Shown here piece by piece: positions 46,512-54,964 of a stretch of DNA of 64,000 nucleotides. Positions within the stretch are counted from its first letter, which is position 1; every line of letters begins with the position of its first letter. The translations under genes and the position numbers were made by a program. Origin of the DNA: Actinomadura sp. NBRC 104412 (GTDB lineage: Bacteria > Actinomycetota > Actinomycetes > Streptosporangiales > Streptosporangiaceae); contig NZ_BSTM01000009.1 of assembly GCF_030269515.1 (NCBI RefSeq), positions 214,685 through 278,684 on the forward strand, written 5' to 3'. The notes under the pieces are model-generated. The model saw only the letters and a list, made by a program, of their open reading frames with translations, did not search any database and was not told the origin of the DNA.

Positions 46512-47969
46512 TCACCAGCGGCGGCGGTCCTCGCCGCGCGGGTCGAAGACGACCGGGTTCCGCCCGCCGTCGAAGACCTTGACCGGGCGCTCGTCCGGGT
46601 CGAAGGCCCGCCAGCCCGGGTCGCCATGGGTCGCGAAGTCGACCCACGCCTTGTGCATGACGTCGGCCAGTGCCTGCGGCGGGTTCTCGCCCGCGAGCTC
46701 GATGGTGTCCGGCGCGCCCAGGTTGTCGAAGACGAAACCCAGCTCCAGCGCGTGGCAGGCGCCCAGGCCGTCGATCGGCGACCGCCAGCCGAACTCGTAC
46801 ATCCAGGTCCGGCCGGCGTGCCCCTCGGCGAGCCGGTTCGCCGGGACGCGGAACAGCGCGTCGGTGATCAGCGTGGCCAGCAGTTCCCCGGCGGTCAGCT
46901 CCGGGTGCGCCGCCCGGTAGGCGGCGACCACGGACGGCGGCGCGCCGAGCCCGGCCGCCGACACCCCGACCAGCTCCGGCGTGATCGCCCCGGCCAGCCC
47001 GGTCGGGAACAGGAACAGCCTGAACTCCTCGGCGGTGTAGCCGACCAGCAGGTCCACGTCCCGTCCCGCGCCGTCCGCCACGGCCTCCTCGGGACGGCGG
47101 GCGAGCAGGTCGTCGTCCACCACGGGGATCAGCGCCATCCCGGTCGAGGCGGTGGACGCGCCCCAGCGGCCGGGGTCGGGCAGCGCCGCCACCTCCTGCG
47201 ACACCGCGGTCTGCACGGGCATGATCGTGTCGGGGTCCAGCGCGGCGAAGCCCTCGGCGGTCGGCTCCACCCCGAGCCTGGCCGCGATCTCCTTGGTGAC
47301 CAGCAGCGCGTCGTCGGGGGTCTGGGCGACGTTGCCGGCGCCGCTCTGCGCGATCGCCCGCCGGAACAGGCCGAGGTCCAGGGACAGCAGCGCGCTGACG
47401 CTCATCCCGCCCGCCGACTCGCCGAACACGGTGACGTTGCCGGGGTCGCCGCCGAACGCCGCGATGTTGTCGCGGACCCAGGTCAGCGCCGCGATCTGGT
47501 CGCGCAGCCCGCGGTTGGCGGGCGCGGCGGCGCCCGGCAGGTACGCGAAGCCCTCCACGCCGAGCCGGTAGTTGATGGTCACGCAGATCACGCCGTCGCG
47601 GGCGAAGTTCGCCCCGTTGTAGACGGCGACGGAACCCGAGCCGTTACGGAACGCGCCGCCGTGGATCCACACCATCACCGGGAGCCCGTCTCCCTCGGGC
47701 GCCCAGATGTTCAGGTTGAGGCAGTCCTCGCCCGGGATCTCGGGGTCGGGCAGGAGCACGTTGTAGGGCGAGGGGTAACCGGGCTTGGGCGCGGTCGGCC
47801 CGAACGATGTGGCGTCCCGCACCCCGTCCCAGGGGTCGGGAGGGCCCGGCGGCGCGAACCGGCGGGCTCCGAAAGGCGGAGCGGCGTAGGGGATCCCAAG
47901 ATAGCTGCGGATCCCGTCTTTGACTGAACCGCGCACCTTCCCGTACGCAGTGTGAACGACCGTATCCAT
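46512..47969 (-). CDS. Type B carboxylesterase
   Basis: About 485 residues of the alpha/beta hydrolase family. Start MDTVVHTAYGKVRG; family motifs EDCLNLNIWAPEGDGLPVMVWIHGGAFRNGSG (oxyanion hole) and VTVFGESAGGMSVSALL (nucleophile Ser); the late histidine is in GACHALELGFVF. ATG 47969 has GGGAG upstream; the frame extends a little further without a better start. No signal peptide, so cytoplasmic. It hydrolyses esters of unknown nature; para-nitrobenzyl-esterase-like enzymes are nearest. Confidence 0.9.
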   Translation of the reverse strand: MDTVVHTAYGKVRGSVKDGIRSYLGIPYAAPPFGARRFAPPGPPDPWDGVRDATSFGPTAPKPGYPSPYNVLLPDPEIPGEDCLNLNIWAPEGDGLPVMVWIHGGAFRNGSGSVAVYNGANFARDGVICVTINYRLGVEGFAYLPGAAAPANRGLRDQIAALTWVRDNIAAFGGDPGNVTVFGESAGGMSVSALLSLDLGLFRRAIAQSGAGNVAQTPDDALLVTKEIAARLGVEPTAEGFAALDPDTIMPVQTAVSQEVAALPDPGRWGASTASTGMALIPVVDDDLLARRPEEAVADGAGRDVDLLVGYTAEEFRLFLFPTGLAGAITPELVGVSAAGLGAPPSVVAAYRAAHPELTAGELLATLITDALFRVPANRLAEGHAGRTWMYEFGWRSPIDGLGACHALELGFVFDNLGAPDTIELAGENPPQALADVMHKAWVDFATHGDPGWRAFDPDERPVKVFDGGRNPVVFDPRGEDRRRW

Positions 47970-48082
47970 GCCGTGCTCCCACCTAGAACGACATTGAACA
48001 CTCGACCGCTCTGAGAGTAACGACACACCGGACACATCGGAATGGTGCGGCACCGTAAGGTGACCCGGGCGTCATGAAGGGG

Positions 48083-50956
48083 CTACGGCGCCGCGAGCCC
48101 GCGCCGCGCGCCGTCCGTCAGCGGCCGGTACGCGCCCGAACGGTCCCGGTAGTACGCCCGGCCGTCGGACGCCTTCGGCACGCCCTCGTCCCGCAGAGGC
48201 TCGGTGCGCACCCGTCCCGCGGCCGTCACGGGGATCTCGTCCACCACCCTGACCAGCGCGGGCCGCAGCTCCGGGCGGACGCGCAGCAGCGCCTCCGACA
48301 GGTCGACCGGCTTCAGCCGGCCGCCCTCGCGCAGGCTGACCGCCGCCACGGCCACCTCGGCGTCCCCGGACGGGACGCCGTAGACCGCGACCGCGTCGAC
48401 GTACGGCAGATCGCCGAGCGCGTCCCGGACCGGTCCGGGCGGCACGATCCCCTCGGCAGTGCGGATCAGCTCGGCCTCCCGCCCGACCGGCCAGAAGTCG
48501 CCGTCGGCGTCGCGGCGGAACAGGTCGCCGGTGACCCGCCAGGCGTCGGAGGGGGCGAACAGACCGCGCACCGGCCTGCCGGACCGCTCCCCCTCCCGGA
48601 CCCGCGCGACCAGCATCCCGATCTCGTCGGGGCCGCACTCCACCGCGAACCCGTCCGGCCCCTCCTCCAGGCGGCCGCGCTCAAGGTCGTACCGGGCCAG
48701 CCGCACCTCGGCGCTCCCCGGCAGCGGGCGGCCCAGCGACCCGCGCTTGCGGTCGCTCACATTGACCAAGATCGCCTCCCCCTCGGTGGAGGCGTAGAAC
48801 TCCAGCACCCGCGCGGGCGCGAACCGCTCCTCCACCCGCCGCCACAGGCCGCGCGGCATACCCGACCCGATGAACAGCCGGACGGGATGGTGCCGCTCAC
48901 CCGGGTGCGGCGGCGCGTTCACCAGGTCGCGCAGCAGCGTCCAGGTGTAGGAGGCGACGGTGATCCCGTAGCGCCGCGCCTCGTCCCAGAACGTCCCGGG
49001 GTCGTAGGCGCTGGCCAGCGCCAGCCGCGCGCCGCCCGCGACCGCCCCGCCCAGGCTCATCAGCAGGGCGGACGGGTGCTGCAACGGGGTCAGGCTGTAG
49101 ACGGTGTCGGACGGGGACAGCGACGCCGACGACGCCGTCCCGAACGCCGACAGCGCCCACCTGCGGTTGGTGACCCGGTTCGCCCGCAGATGCTCTCCGC
49201 TCCCTGTGAACAGGACAAACGCGGTGTCGCCGGCACGCCCGGGATTGGGCTCGTACCAGCCCGGCACCGGCACCTCGTCGGGGTCGATCGTCTCCATGTC
49301 GAAGACGGGCAGGTCACGTCCCTCCTCCGCACCGCCGAGCGCCAGCACCTCCACGCCACCGATCTCCAGGGCGCGCCCGACGTTCCCCGGGTCGGCGATC
49401 ACCCGGCCGGCCTCGCCCAGGGCCGCCTCCCTGCCCGGCTCCCCGTCCGGACGCAGCAGCACCGCCACGGCCCCCAGCCGGCTCAGCGCCGCCACCAGCG
49501 CCAGCGCCGTCGGCCGCGTCTCCATCAGCACCCCGACCGCGTCGCCCTGCCGCACACCCACCTGGATGAGCCCACGGACAATGGCGTCGATCCGCCTCTT
49601 GGCCGCCTCCTGCGTATAGGGACGCCCCCGATACAGGAAGAAGACATCGCTGGGCGCGCGCCGCGCCTGCTCGTCCAGAAGCAGCCCCAGCGACATCCGC
49701 GTGTCGGCTTGGATCCTTTCCAGCCGGGCGAGGCGCGGCAGGTTCTGGACGGCCTCCAAGGTCAGTTGCCGCGATCCCCGTACCACCCGCGCGGCCGACC
49801 GCACCGCGCCGGCCCCGATCCCGGCCACCAATTGCCACCCGACCTGCGCCGTCCCCTCAGGGGGAGCGGACGCCTGCCCGAGAGCCACGCCCTCGGGCAG
49901 TTCCTCCTGGCCTTCCTGGAATTTCACCCACCCGGCCACCATGGGCCACGTCCGGGTGACCGCCTGCGTCCCGACCACCAGCCCGAAATGCCCGGCGCGC
50001 AGCGACGCCTCGTACACCTCGGCGCGGGGCGCCGCCCGACGGATCCCGCGCACCATGTCCGGGGAGGCGATCTCGTCGACCTCGCCCACGAACGTCAGCA
50101 CCGGGCAGGTGATGTCGGCCAGCGTGACCAGCCGGTCGCCGATGACGAACCCGCCGGTCAGCATCCGGTTGTGCGCCACGAACTGCCGGACGAACTCCGC
50201 CAGCGCCGGGCCGGGCCAGGCGACCCACCCCTCACGCTCCAGGAACCGCCGCTGCCGCTCGCGGGGCGCGAGCCGCTCCCTGTCGTGCAGGCGCAGGATG
50301 AAGTCCACCCGGCTCCGCACCGACTTCACGGGGCTCAGCAACTGGAAGCCCGTCCGGGTCACCCAGCCGGGCACGGCGAAGCTTCCGAGCAGCCGGTCGG
50401 GGATGCGCCCCGTCTCACCGGCCACCCACGCGGGCAGCCCGAACGGCAGGCCCACACTCGTGTCGGCCGGGCTGCCGAAGGTCACCAGCGAGGCGATCCC
50501 CTCGCTCCCGCGGTAGGCCGCGGCCTGGTAGCAGAACATCCCGCCCTGTGAGTAGCCACCGAGATGGACGTCCCGTCCCGTGATCTCCCGCACGGTGTCG
50601 ACGGCCTCGCTGACCGCCAGGACATGGTCGGTGAGGGTACGTTCCAACCCGCCCGGCTCCCTCTCGGGCGCCCCGAAGTCCACGACCCAGGGATCCACGC
50701 CCAGGTCGCGCAGCACCCCGACGGCGCTCACCCTGGACGAGATGTCGTACACCTCGGTGCTGACCATCAACGGCGGCACCAGCACGACCACGGGCCCGCT
50801 CCCACCCGGGAAGTAGTGCCGCAGCCGATGGTTCCGCCGCTCCGCCACGACCTCGAACGGAGACGCGTCGTCCTCGGTGTCGAGGCCGCCGAACCGCACG
50901 ACCTCCAGCGCGTTCTGGGCCGTGGCGCCCAACCGGGACAGCACCGACCCGATCAT
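48083..50956 (-). CDS. Fused alpha/beta hydrolase and degenerate AMP-binding protein
   Basis: About 957 residues. Residues about 1-340 form an alpha/beta hydrolase similar to PhaC-type proteins: VVVLVPPLMVSTEVYDI, then the nucleophile elbow HLGGYSQGGMFCYQ with Ser where PHA synthases have Cys. Residues about 410-940 are a fatty-acid CoA-ligase-like fold (RMSLGLLLDEQARRAP, YASTEGEAILVNVS, WRVTGDLFRRDADGDFWPVGREAELI). The phosphate-binding loop is degraded (FTGSGEHLRANRVTNRR) and the C-terminal catalytic lysine position reads TAAGRVRTEPLR, so adenylation is doubtful. ATG 50956 overlaps the stop of the upstream fatty acyl-AMP ligase. Similar fusions occur in mycobacteria; the reaction is unknown. 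Confidence 0.85.
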   Translation of the reverse strand: MIGSVLSRLGATAQNALEVVRFGGLDTEDDASPFEVVAERRNHRLRHYFPGGSGPVVVLVPPLMVSTEVYDISSRVSAVGVLRDLGVDPWVVDFGAPEREPGGLERTLTDHVLAVSEAVDTVREITGRDVHLGGYSQGGMFCYQAAAYRGSEGIASLVTFGSPADTSVGLPFGLPAWVAGETGRIPDRLLGSFAVPGWVTRTGFQLLSPVKSVRSRVDFILRLHDRERLAPRERQRRFLEREGWVAWPGPALAEFVRQFVAHNRMLTGGFVIGDRLVTLADITCPVLTFVGEVDEIASPDMVRGIRRAAPRAEVYEASLRAGHFGLVVGTQAVTRTWPMVAGWVKFQEGQEELPEGVALGQASAPPEGTAQVGWQLVAGIGAGAVRSAARVVRGSRQLTLEAVQNLPRLARLERIQADTRMSLGLLLDEQARRAPSDVFFLYRGRPYTQEAAKRRIDAIVRGLIQVGVRQGDAVGVLMETRPTALALVAALSRLGAVAVLLRPDGEPGREAALGEAGRVIADPGNVGRALEIGGVEVLALGGAEEGRDLPVFDMETIDPDEVPVPGWYEPNPGRAGDTAFVLFTGSGEHLRANRVTNRRWALSAFGTASSASLSPSDTVYSLTPLQHPSALLMSLGGAVAGGARLALASAYDPGTFWDEARRYGITVASYTWTLLRDLVNAPPHPGERHHPVRLFIGSGMPRGLWRRVEERFAPARVLEFYASTEGEAILVNVSDRKRGSLGRPLPGSAEVRLARYDLERGRLEEGPDGFAVECGPDEIGMLVARVREGERSGRPVRGLFAPSDAWRVTGDLFRRDADGDFWPVGREAELIRTAEGIVPPGPVRDALGDLPYVDAVAVYGVPSGDAEVAVAAVSLREGGRLKPVDLSEALLRVRPELRPALVRVVDEIPVTAAGRVRTEPLRDEGVPKASDGRAYYRDRSGAYRPLTDGARRGLAAP

Positions 50957-52599
50957 AGGATCCGGGCCCCGTCCATCCGGCCCGCCCGCAGCCGCTCCCA
51001 CATGTACCGGCGCCGCGGCTTGCCGCTGGACGTCCGCTGGATCAGCCCCGTTCCGATGACGATGGTCACCTCGACGTCATCCCCCAGCCGCCGCCGCAGC
51101 ATCTCCCGCACGTCACCGGCCCACCCCGCGTCCTGCGTCTCCGCGAACAGCGCCAGTCCCTTCGTCCCGGCACCGGGCACCCCCACGACCACGATCCGGC
51201 CCTTGCCCAAGCCCGACACCTCGGCGACCTTGGCCTCCAGGTCCTCCACGTAGACGGACCGGCCGCGCACCTTGATGCTCTCGCCCATCCGCCCCAGCAC
51301 GAACAACTGCCCCCGATAGAAGAACCCCGCGTCCCCCGTGTAAACCAAGCCACCCTCAAACCGCGTGGACTTTCCCTCCGCCCCCGCGTAATACCCCGAG
51401 CACGCCGACCTCCCGCCGACCACGATCTCGCCGAGGAAGCCCTCTCCCAGCTCCCGCCCCTCGTCGTCCACGATCAGCAGGGGGACGTCCTCCTCGGGCG
51501 TCCCGCACCCCACGACCCATCCCGCCTTGGCGCCCACGGACTCCTCCCCCAGCTCATGCTCGGACAGGATCCGTACCGGCTCACCGAAGCCCAGGGACGA
51601 GGCATCGGGCCGCACCGCCAGCGGCCTCCGCCGTTCCGCGTCCATCGTGATCAGCAGCGTGGCCTCGGCCATCCCGTACGCGGGCTTGAGCGACTCGCGC
51701 CGGAACCCGAACGGCTCGGTCAGCCGCGCGAACACCTCCAGCGCGTGCGGATCGATCGGCTCCGCCCCGATGATCGCGGTCTCCCACCCGGACAGGTCGA
51801 CGCCCTCCAGTTGCTCGGGCTTCACCCTTCGCGCCACATACGCGTAAGCGAAGGGCGGCGCCGCCGTGTGCACCGCGTGCTCGAACGTCCGCACCCACCG
51901 CGCCGGGTCGCGGATGAACGCGTCGGGCCGCATCAACCACAGGTTGAGCTGCCACGCGATGGGCGCGATGAAGCATCCGATGAGCCCCATGTCGTGGTAC
52001 AACGGCAGCCACGACGACACCGAGTGGTCGTCCTGGAACCCGGCCGTGCGAGCGATGAGCTCGATGTTGGCCTCCAGATTGGCCCAGGTCACCATCACCC
52101 CCCGCGGCGACCCGCTCGACCCCGACGTGAACTGCAACAGGGCCAGGTCCCCGGCCTCCCGCACCTCGGCCTCGACCGCCCCCTCCCGGGGCCGCACCGG
52201 CTCCCCGGGAAGCCCCGCCGCCTCCATCGCCCGGCCGGCCAGCGGGGCCAGCTCGTCCGAAGCCACGACGAGCACGGGCCGCGCCTGCCTCAGGATCGCC
52301 GCCACGTGCGCGACATAGTCGTCCCCGTCCTGGAACAACGGCGGTGTGATCAGGCAGACGGTCGCCCCCGCCGCCCAGACCGCGTAGTACGTCTCCATGC
52401 ACGTGTAGTCCGTGGGCAGGACGAGGCACACCACGTCTCCGGGCCGCACCCCCTCCTCGATCAGCGCCGCGGCACGACGCCTCGCCCCCGCCGCCAGCTC
52501 CCCGTACTCACGGAACTCCCAGGAGCCGTCGTCCGCCGCCAGATGAACGCCACGTCCGGCCTTCGGCTTGTCGAGCCAGTCCCGTAGCGCACGTCCCAT
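50953..52599 (-). CDS. Fatty acyl-AMP ligase / acyl-CoA synthetase-like enzyme
   Basis: A 548-residue adenylating enzyme with all key motifs: LLQFTSGSSGSPRGVMVTW (P-loop), LPLYHDMGLIGCFIAPI, KPAYGMAEATLLI, YTGDAGFFYRGQLFVLGRMGESIKVRGRSVYVEDLEAKV and the end TGLIQRTSSGKPRRRYM, the pattern of fatty acyl-AMP ligases (FAAL). FAALs pass acyl-adenylates to carrier proteins of PKS or NRPS lines; none is adjacent. The following gene overlaps by four bases, so the two form an operon. ATG 52599 has GGAGGGACGACG upstream. It could also be a CoA ligase. Confidence 0.87.
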   Translation of the reverse strand: MGRALRDWLDKPKAGRGVHLAADDGSWEFREYGELAAGARRRAAALIEEGVRPGDVVCLVLPTDYTCMETYYAVWAAGATVCLITPPLFQDGDDYVAHVAAILRQARPVLVVASDELAPLAGRAMEAAGLPGEPVRPREGAVEAEVREAGDLALLQFTSGSSGSPRGVMVTWANLEANIELIARTAGFQDDHSVSSWLPLYHDMGLIGCFIAPIAWQLNLWLMRPDAFIRDPARWVRTFEHAVHTAAPPFAYAYVARRVKPEQLEGVDLSGWETAIIGAEPIDPHALEVFARLTEPFGFRRESLKPAYGMAEATLLITMDAERRRPLAVRPDASSLGFGEPVRILSEHELGEESVGAKAGWVVGCGTPEEDVPLLIVDDEGRELGEGFLGEIVVGGRSACSGYYAGAEGKSTRFEGGLVYTGDAGFFYRGQLFVLGRMGESIKVRGRSVYVEDLEAKVAEVSGLGKGRIVVVGVPGAGTKGLALFAETQDAGWAGDVREMLRRRLGDDVEVTIVIGTGLIQRTSSGKPRRRYMWERLRAGRMDGARIL

Positions 52600-52641
52600 C
52601 GTCGTCCCTCCACACGAAGCCCGAAGTGTGTCGCAACGACA

Positions 52642-53001
52642 TCAGTGCCCGCGTACCCACGTCAACCGCTTGTTCAGGGCACGCCACCCCACGAGCAGAA
52701 CCCCAAGGAAGACCGTCGCCACCACCACGAACGCAACCGCCGTCCCCTGCCCCGAGACCGCCCGCAGCACCATCCCGCAAGCCACCGTCAGAACCCACAC
52801 CCCGACGCCGACGGGCCAAACCCTTTCCGGCTCCCGCCAAGCCCGGGTCACACCCCACCCGACCCCGAGCCCCACAAGAAACGGCCAAGCCGTCCCGGCG
52901 AACCCCGCCAAACTCAGCGCCTCCTCATGCGAGGCCCGCCCAATCCCCACAAAAACAAGCACGCCGACAACGTCCAAAACCCCAGCACCCCAACCCCTCA
53001 T
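52642..53001 (-). CDS. DUF3054 family membrane protein
   Basis: A 119-residue protein with four membrane helices (VLDVVGVLVFVGIGR, FAGTAWPFLVGLGVGWGVT, VWPVGVGVWVLTVACGMVLRAV, AFVVVATVFLGVLLVGW) and the DUF3054 signature GRASHEE after helix 1. Function unknown. Reading is open 180 bases further upstream through a GC-rich hairpin array, but TAGGCT (53014-53009) lies seven bases before ATG 53001, so this leaderless start is favoured. The -35 region would fall inside the array. First gene behind it is the FAAL, 42 bases downstream. Confidence 0.85.
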   Translation of the reverse strand: MRGWGAGVLDVVGVLVFVGIGRASHEEALSLAGFAGTAWPFLVGLGVGWGVTRAWREPERVWPVGVGVWVLTVACGMVLRAVSGQGTAVAFVVVATVFLGVLLVGWRALNKRLTWVRGH

Positions 53002-53016
53002 AACCCCAAGCCTAAA

Positions 53017-53195
53017 AGGGGGCAAGGGGCGAAGCCCCAAGGGGGCAAGGGGCGAAGCCCCCAAAAAGGACGCGCAGCGTCCGCAAAGGGGGCGAAGCCC
53101 CCGCGCCGGGGGTTCCAGGGGGTCGCCCCCCTGGACAAACACGGCGAAGGGGCCCGCGGGGAAGGAGGCGAAGCCTCCGACCACACGGACCCCAG
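53017..53195. repeat. Family A hairpin array 2
   Basis: Six hairpins in 155 bases: 53026-53038 and 53049-53061 (GGGGC-GAA-GCCCC), 53068-53082 (GGACGC-GCA-GCGTCC), 53088-53102 (GGGGGC-GAA-GCCCCC), 53115-53134 (CCAGGGGG, loop TCG, CCCCCCTGG) and 53164-53178 (GGAGGC-GAA-GCCTCC). Four share the core GCGAAGC, known as an unusually stable DNA mini-hairpin. The array ends at the 3' end of the initiator tRNA. Array 3 at 57.05-57.33 kb is nearly the same sequence. Confidence 0.88.
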
Positions 53196-53201
53196 GTCCC
53201 G

Positions 53202-53275
53202 TAGCGGGGGCAGGATTTGAACCTGCGACCTCTGGGTTATGAGCCCAGCGAGCTACCGAACTGCTCCACCCCGCG
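53202..53275 (-). tRNA. Initiator tRNA-fMet (CAT), copy 1
   Basis: A 74-nt tRNA on the minus strand: acceptor CGCGGGG, D-arm GAGC...GCTC, anticodon arm CTGGGCTCATAACCCAG with CAT, T-arm GCAGGTTCAAATCCTGC, 3' part CCCCGCTA. The unpaired C at position 1 and the three G-C pairs GGG/CCC next to the anticodon loop identify the initiator. CCA is not encoded. An identical copy lies at 57334-57407. Confidence 0.95.
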
Positions 53276-53326
53276 GTGATGCCTCAACTCTATGGGGCTG
53301 CGGGGTGTTAGGCAAACCAGTTGGGG

Positions 53327-54955
53327 TCAGCCCATGTGGGGGTAGCGGTGGTCGGTCGGCGGGACGAAGGTCTCCTTGATGGAGCGGGGCGACGTCCAGC
53401 GCAGCAGGTTGAAGATGGATCCCGCCTTGTCGTTGGTGCCGGACGCGCGGGCGCCTCCGAAGGGCTGCTGTCCGACGACGGCGCCGGTGGGCTTGTCGTT
53501 GATGTAGAAGTTGCCGGCGGCGAAGCGGAGGGCTTCGGCCGTACGGTCGATGGCCTCACGGTCCCGTGCGATGACGGCCCCGGTGAGGGCGTAGGCGGAC
53601 ACCGATTCGAGCTGGGCGACGACGTCGTCGTAGCGGTCGTCGTCGTAGACGTGGACGGCGAGGATGGGCCCGAAGTACTCGGTCTTGAAGATGTCGTTCT
53701 CGGGGTCGCCGGACACGAGCACGGTGGGGCGGACGAAGTAGCCGACGGTGTCGTCGTACGTGCCTCCGGCGGCGATCTCCACGGCGGGGTCGTTCTGGGC
53801 GCGGAGGATCGCGTCGCGGTTCTTGGCGAAGGCGCGGGCGTCAATGACGGCGCCCATGAAGTTGCCGAGGTCGGTGACGTCTCCCATGGTCAGCGCCTCG
53901 ACTTCGGCGATGAACCCGTCCCGGAACCCGCCGTACCACAGGGAACGCGGGATGTAGGCGCGGGACGCGGCCGAGCACTTCTGTCCCTGGTACTCGAAGG
54001 CGCCTCGTATCAGGGCGGTCTTGAGCACCGCGGTGTCGGCGGACGGGTGTGCGAGCACGAAGTCCTTGCCGCCGGTCTCGCCGACCAGCCGGGGGTAGGA
54101 GCGGTATCCGGCGATGTTCTCGCCCACGGCCCGCCACAGCTTCTGGAAGGTCGCGGTGCTGCCGGTGAAGTGGATCCCGGCGAGGTCGCGATGGGGCAGG
54201 GCGACCTCTGAGACGGCGATGCCGTCACCCGTCACCAGATTGATGACGCCGGGCGGCAGCCCGGCCTCCTCCAGCAGCCGCATGAGCAGGACGGCGGAGT
54301 AGGTCTGGGTGGGGGACGGCTTCCACACGACCACGTTGCCCATCAGGGCGGGCGCGGTCGGCAGGTTCCCGGCGATGGCGGTGAAGTTGAACGGGGTGAT
54401 CGCGTAGACGAACCCTTCCAGCGGCCGGTAGTCGGCGCGGTTCCACACGCCGGGGCCGCTGATCGGCTGTTCGGCGAGGATCCGCCGGGCGTAGTGGACG
54501 TTGAACCGCCAGAAGTCGACGAGCTCGCAGGGGCTGTCGATCTCGGCCTGCTGGACGGTCTTGCTCTGGCCGAGCATGGTGGCGGCCAGCAGCGTCTCCC
54601 GCCAGGGGCCGGCCAGCAGGTCGGCGGCCCTCAGGAAGATCGCGGCGCGTTCGTCGAACGGCAGGGCCCGCCATCCGGGGGCGGCGGCGAGCGCCGCGTC
54701 GATCGCGTCGCGCGCGTCGTCCTGTGTCGCGGTCCCGAACGTGCCGAGAACGGCCGCGCGCCGGTGCGGCTGCACCACGTCGACCCTCTCACCCGCGCCC
54801 ATGCGCCGTACGCCGCCGATCGTCATCGGCAGCTCGATCGGCGTGGACTGCAATTCGGCGAGTTCGGCCTCCAGCCGTGCCCGCTCGGGGCTGCCCGGCG
54901 CGTATCCCCGTACCGGCTCGTTGACGGGCTCGGGCACTCGGCTCACGGCGTCCAT
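53327..54955 (-). CDS. pruA: L-glutamate gamma-semialdehyde dehydrogenase (P5C dehydrogenase)
   Basis: A 542-residue aldehyde dehydrogenase. Catalytic Cys is in FEYQGQKCSAASRAY, the general base Glu in LVGETGGKDFVLAH, the NAD site in AITPFNFTAIAGNLPTAPALMGNVVVWKPSPTQ and HFTGSTATFQKLW; the end GGARASGTNDKAGSIFNLLRWTSPRSIKET is specific for P5C dehydrogenases. It oxidises the semialdehyde formed by proline dehydrogenase to glutamate. Second gene of the operon, nine bases after the proline dehydrogenase; GAGGAGGACCC precedes the ATG. Confidence 0.95.
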   Translation of the reverse strand: MDAVSRVPEPVNEPVRGYAPGSPERARLEAELAELQSTPIELPMTIGGVRRMGAGERVDVVQPHRRAAVLGTFGTATQDDARDAIDAALAAAPGWRALPFDERAAIFLRAADLLAGPWRETLLAATMLGQSKTVQQAEIDSPCELVDFWRFNVHYARRILAEQPISGPGVWNRADYRPLEGFVYAITPFNFTAIAGNLPTAPALMGNVVVWKPSPTQTYSAVLLMRLLEEAGLPPGVINLVTGDGIAVSEVALPHRDLAGIHFTGSTATFQKLWRAVGENIAGYRSYPRLVGETGGKDFVLAHPSADTAVLKTALIRGAFEYQGQKCSAASRAYIPRSLWYGGFRDGFIAEVEALTMGDVTDLGNFMGAVIDARAFAKNRDAILRAQNDPAVEIAAGGTYDDTVGYFVRPTVLVSGDPENDIFKTEYFGPILAVHVYDDDRYDDVVAQLESVSAYALTGAVIARDREAIDRTAEALRFAAGNFYINDKPTGAVVGQQPFGGARASGTNDKAGSIFNLLRWTSPRSIKETFVPPTDHRYPHMG

Positions 54956-54964
54956 GGGTCCTCC

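Noticed and set aside
48083..52599. PKS/NRPS biosynthetic cluster around the acyl-AMP ligase
   Set aside because: No ketosynthase, condensation domain, carrier protein or thioesterase lies nearby.
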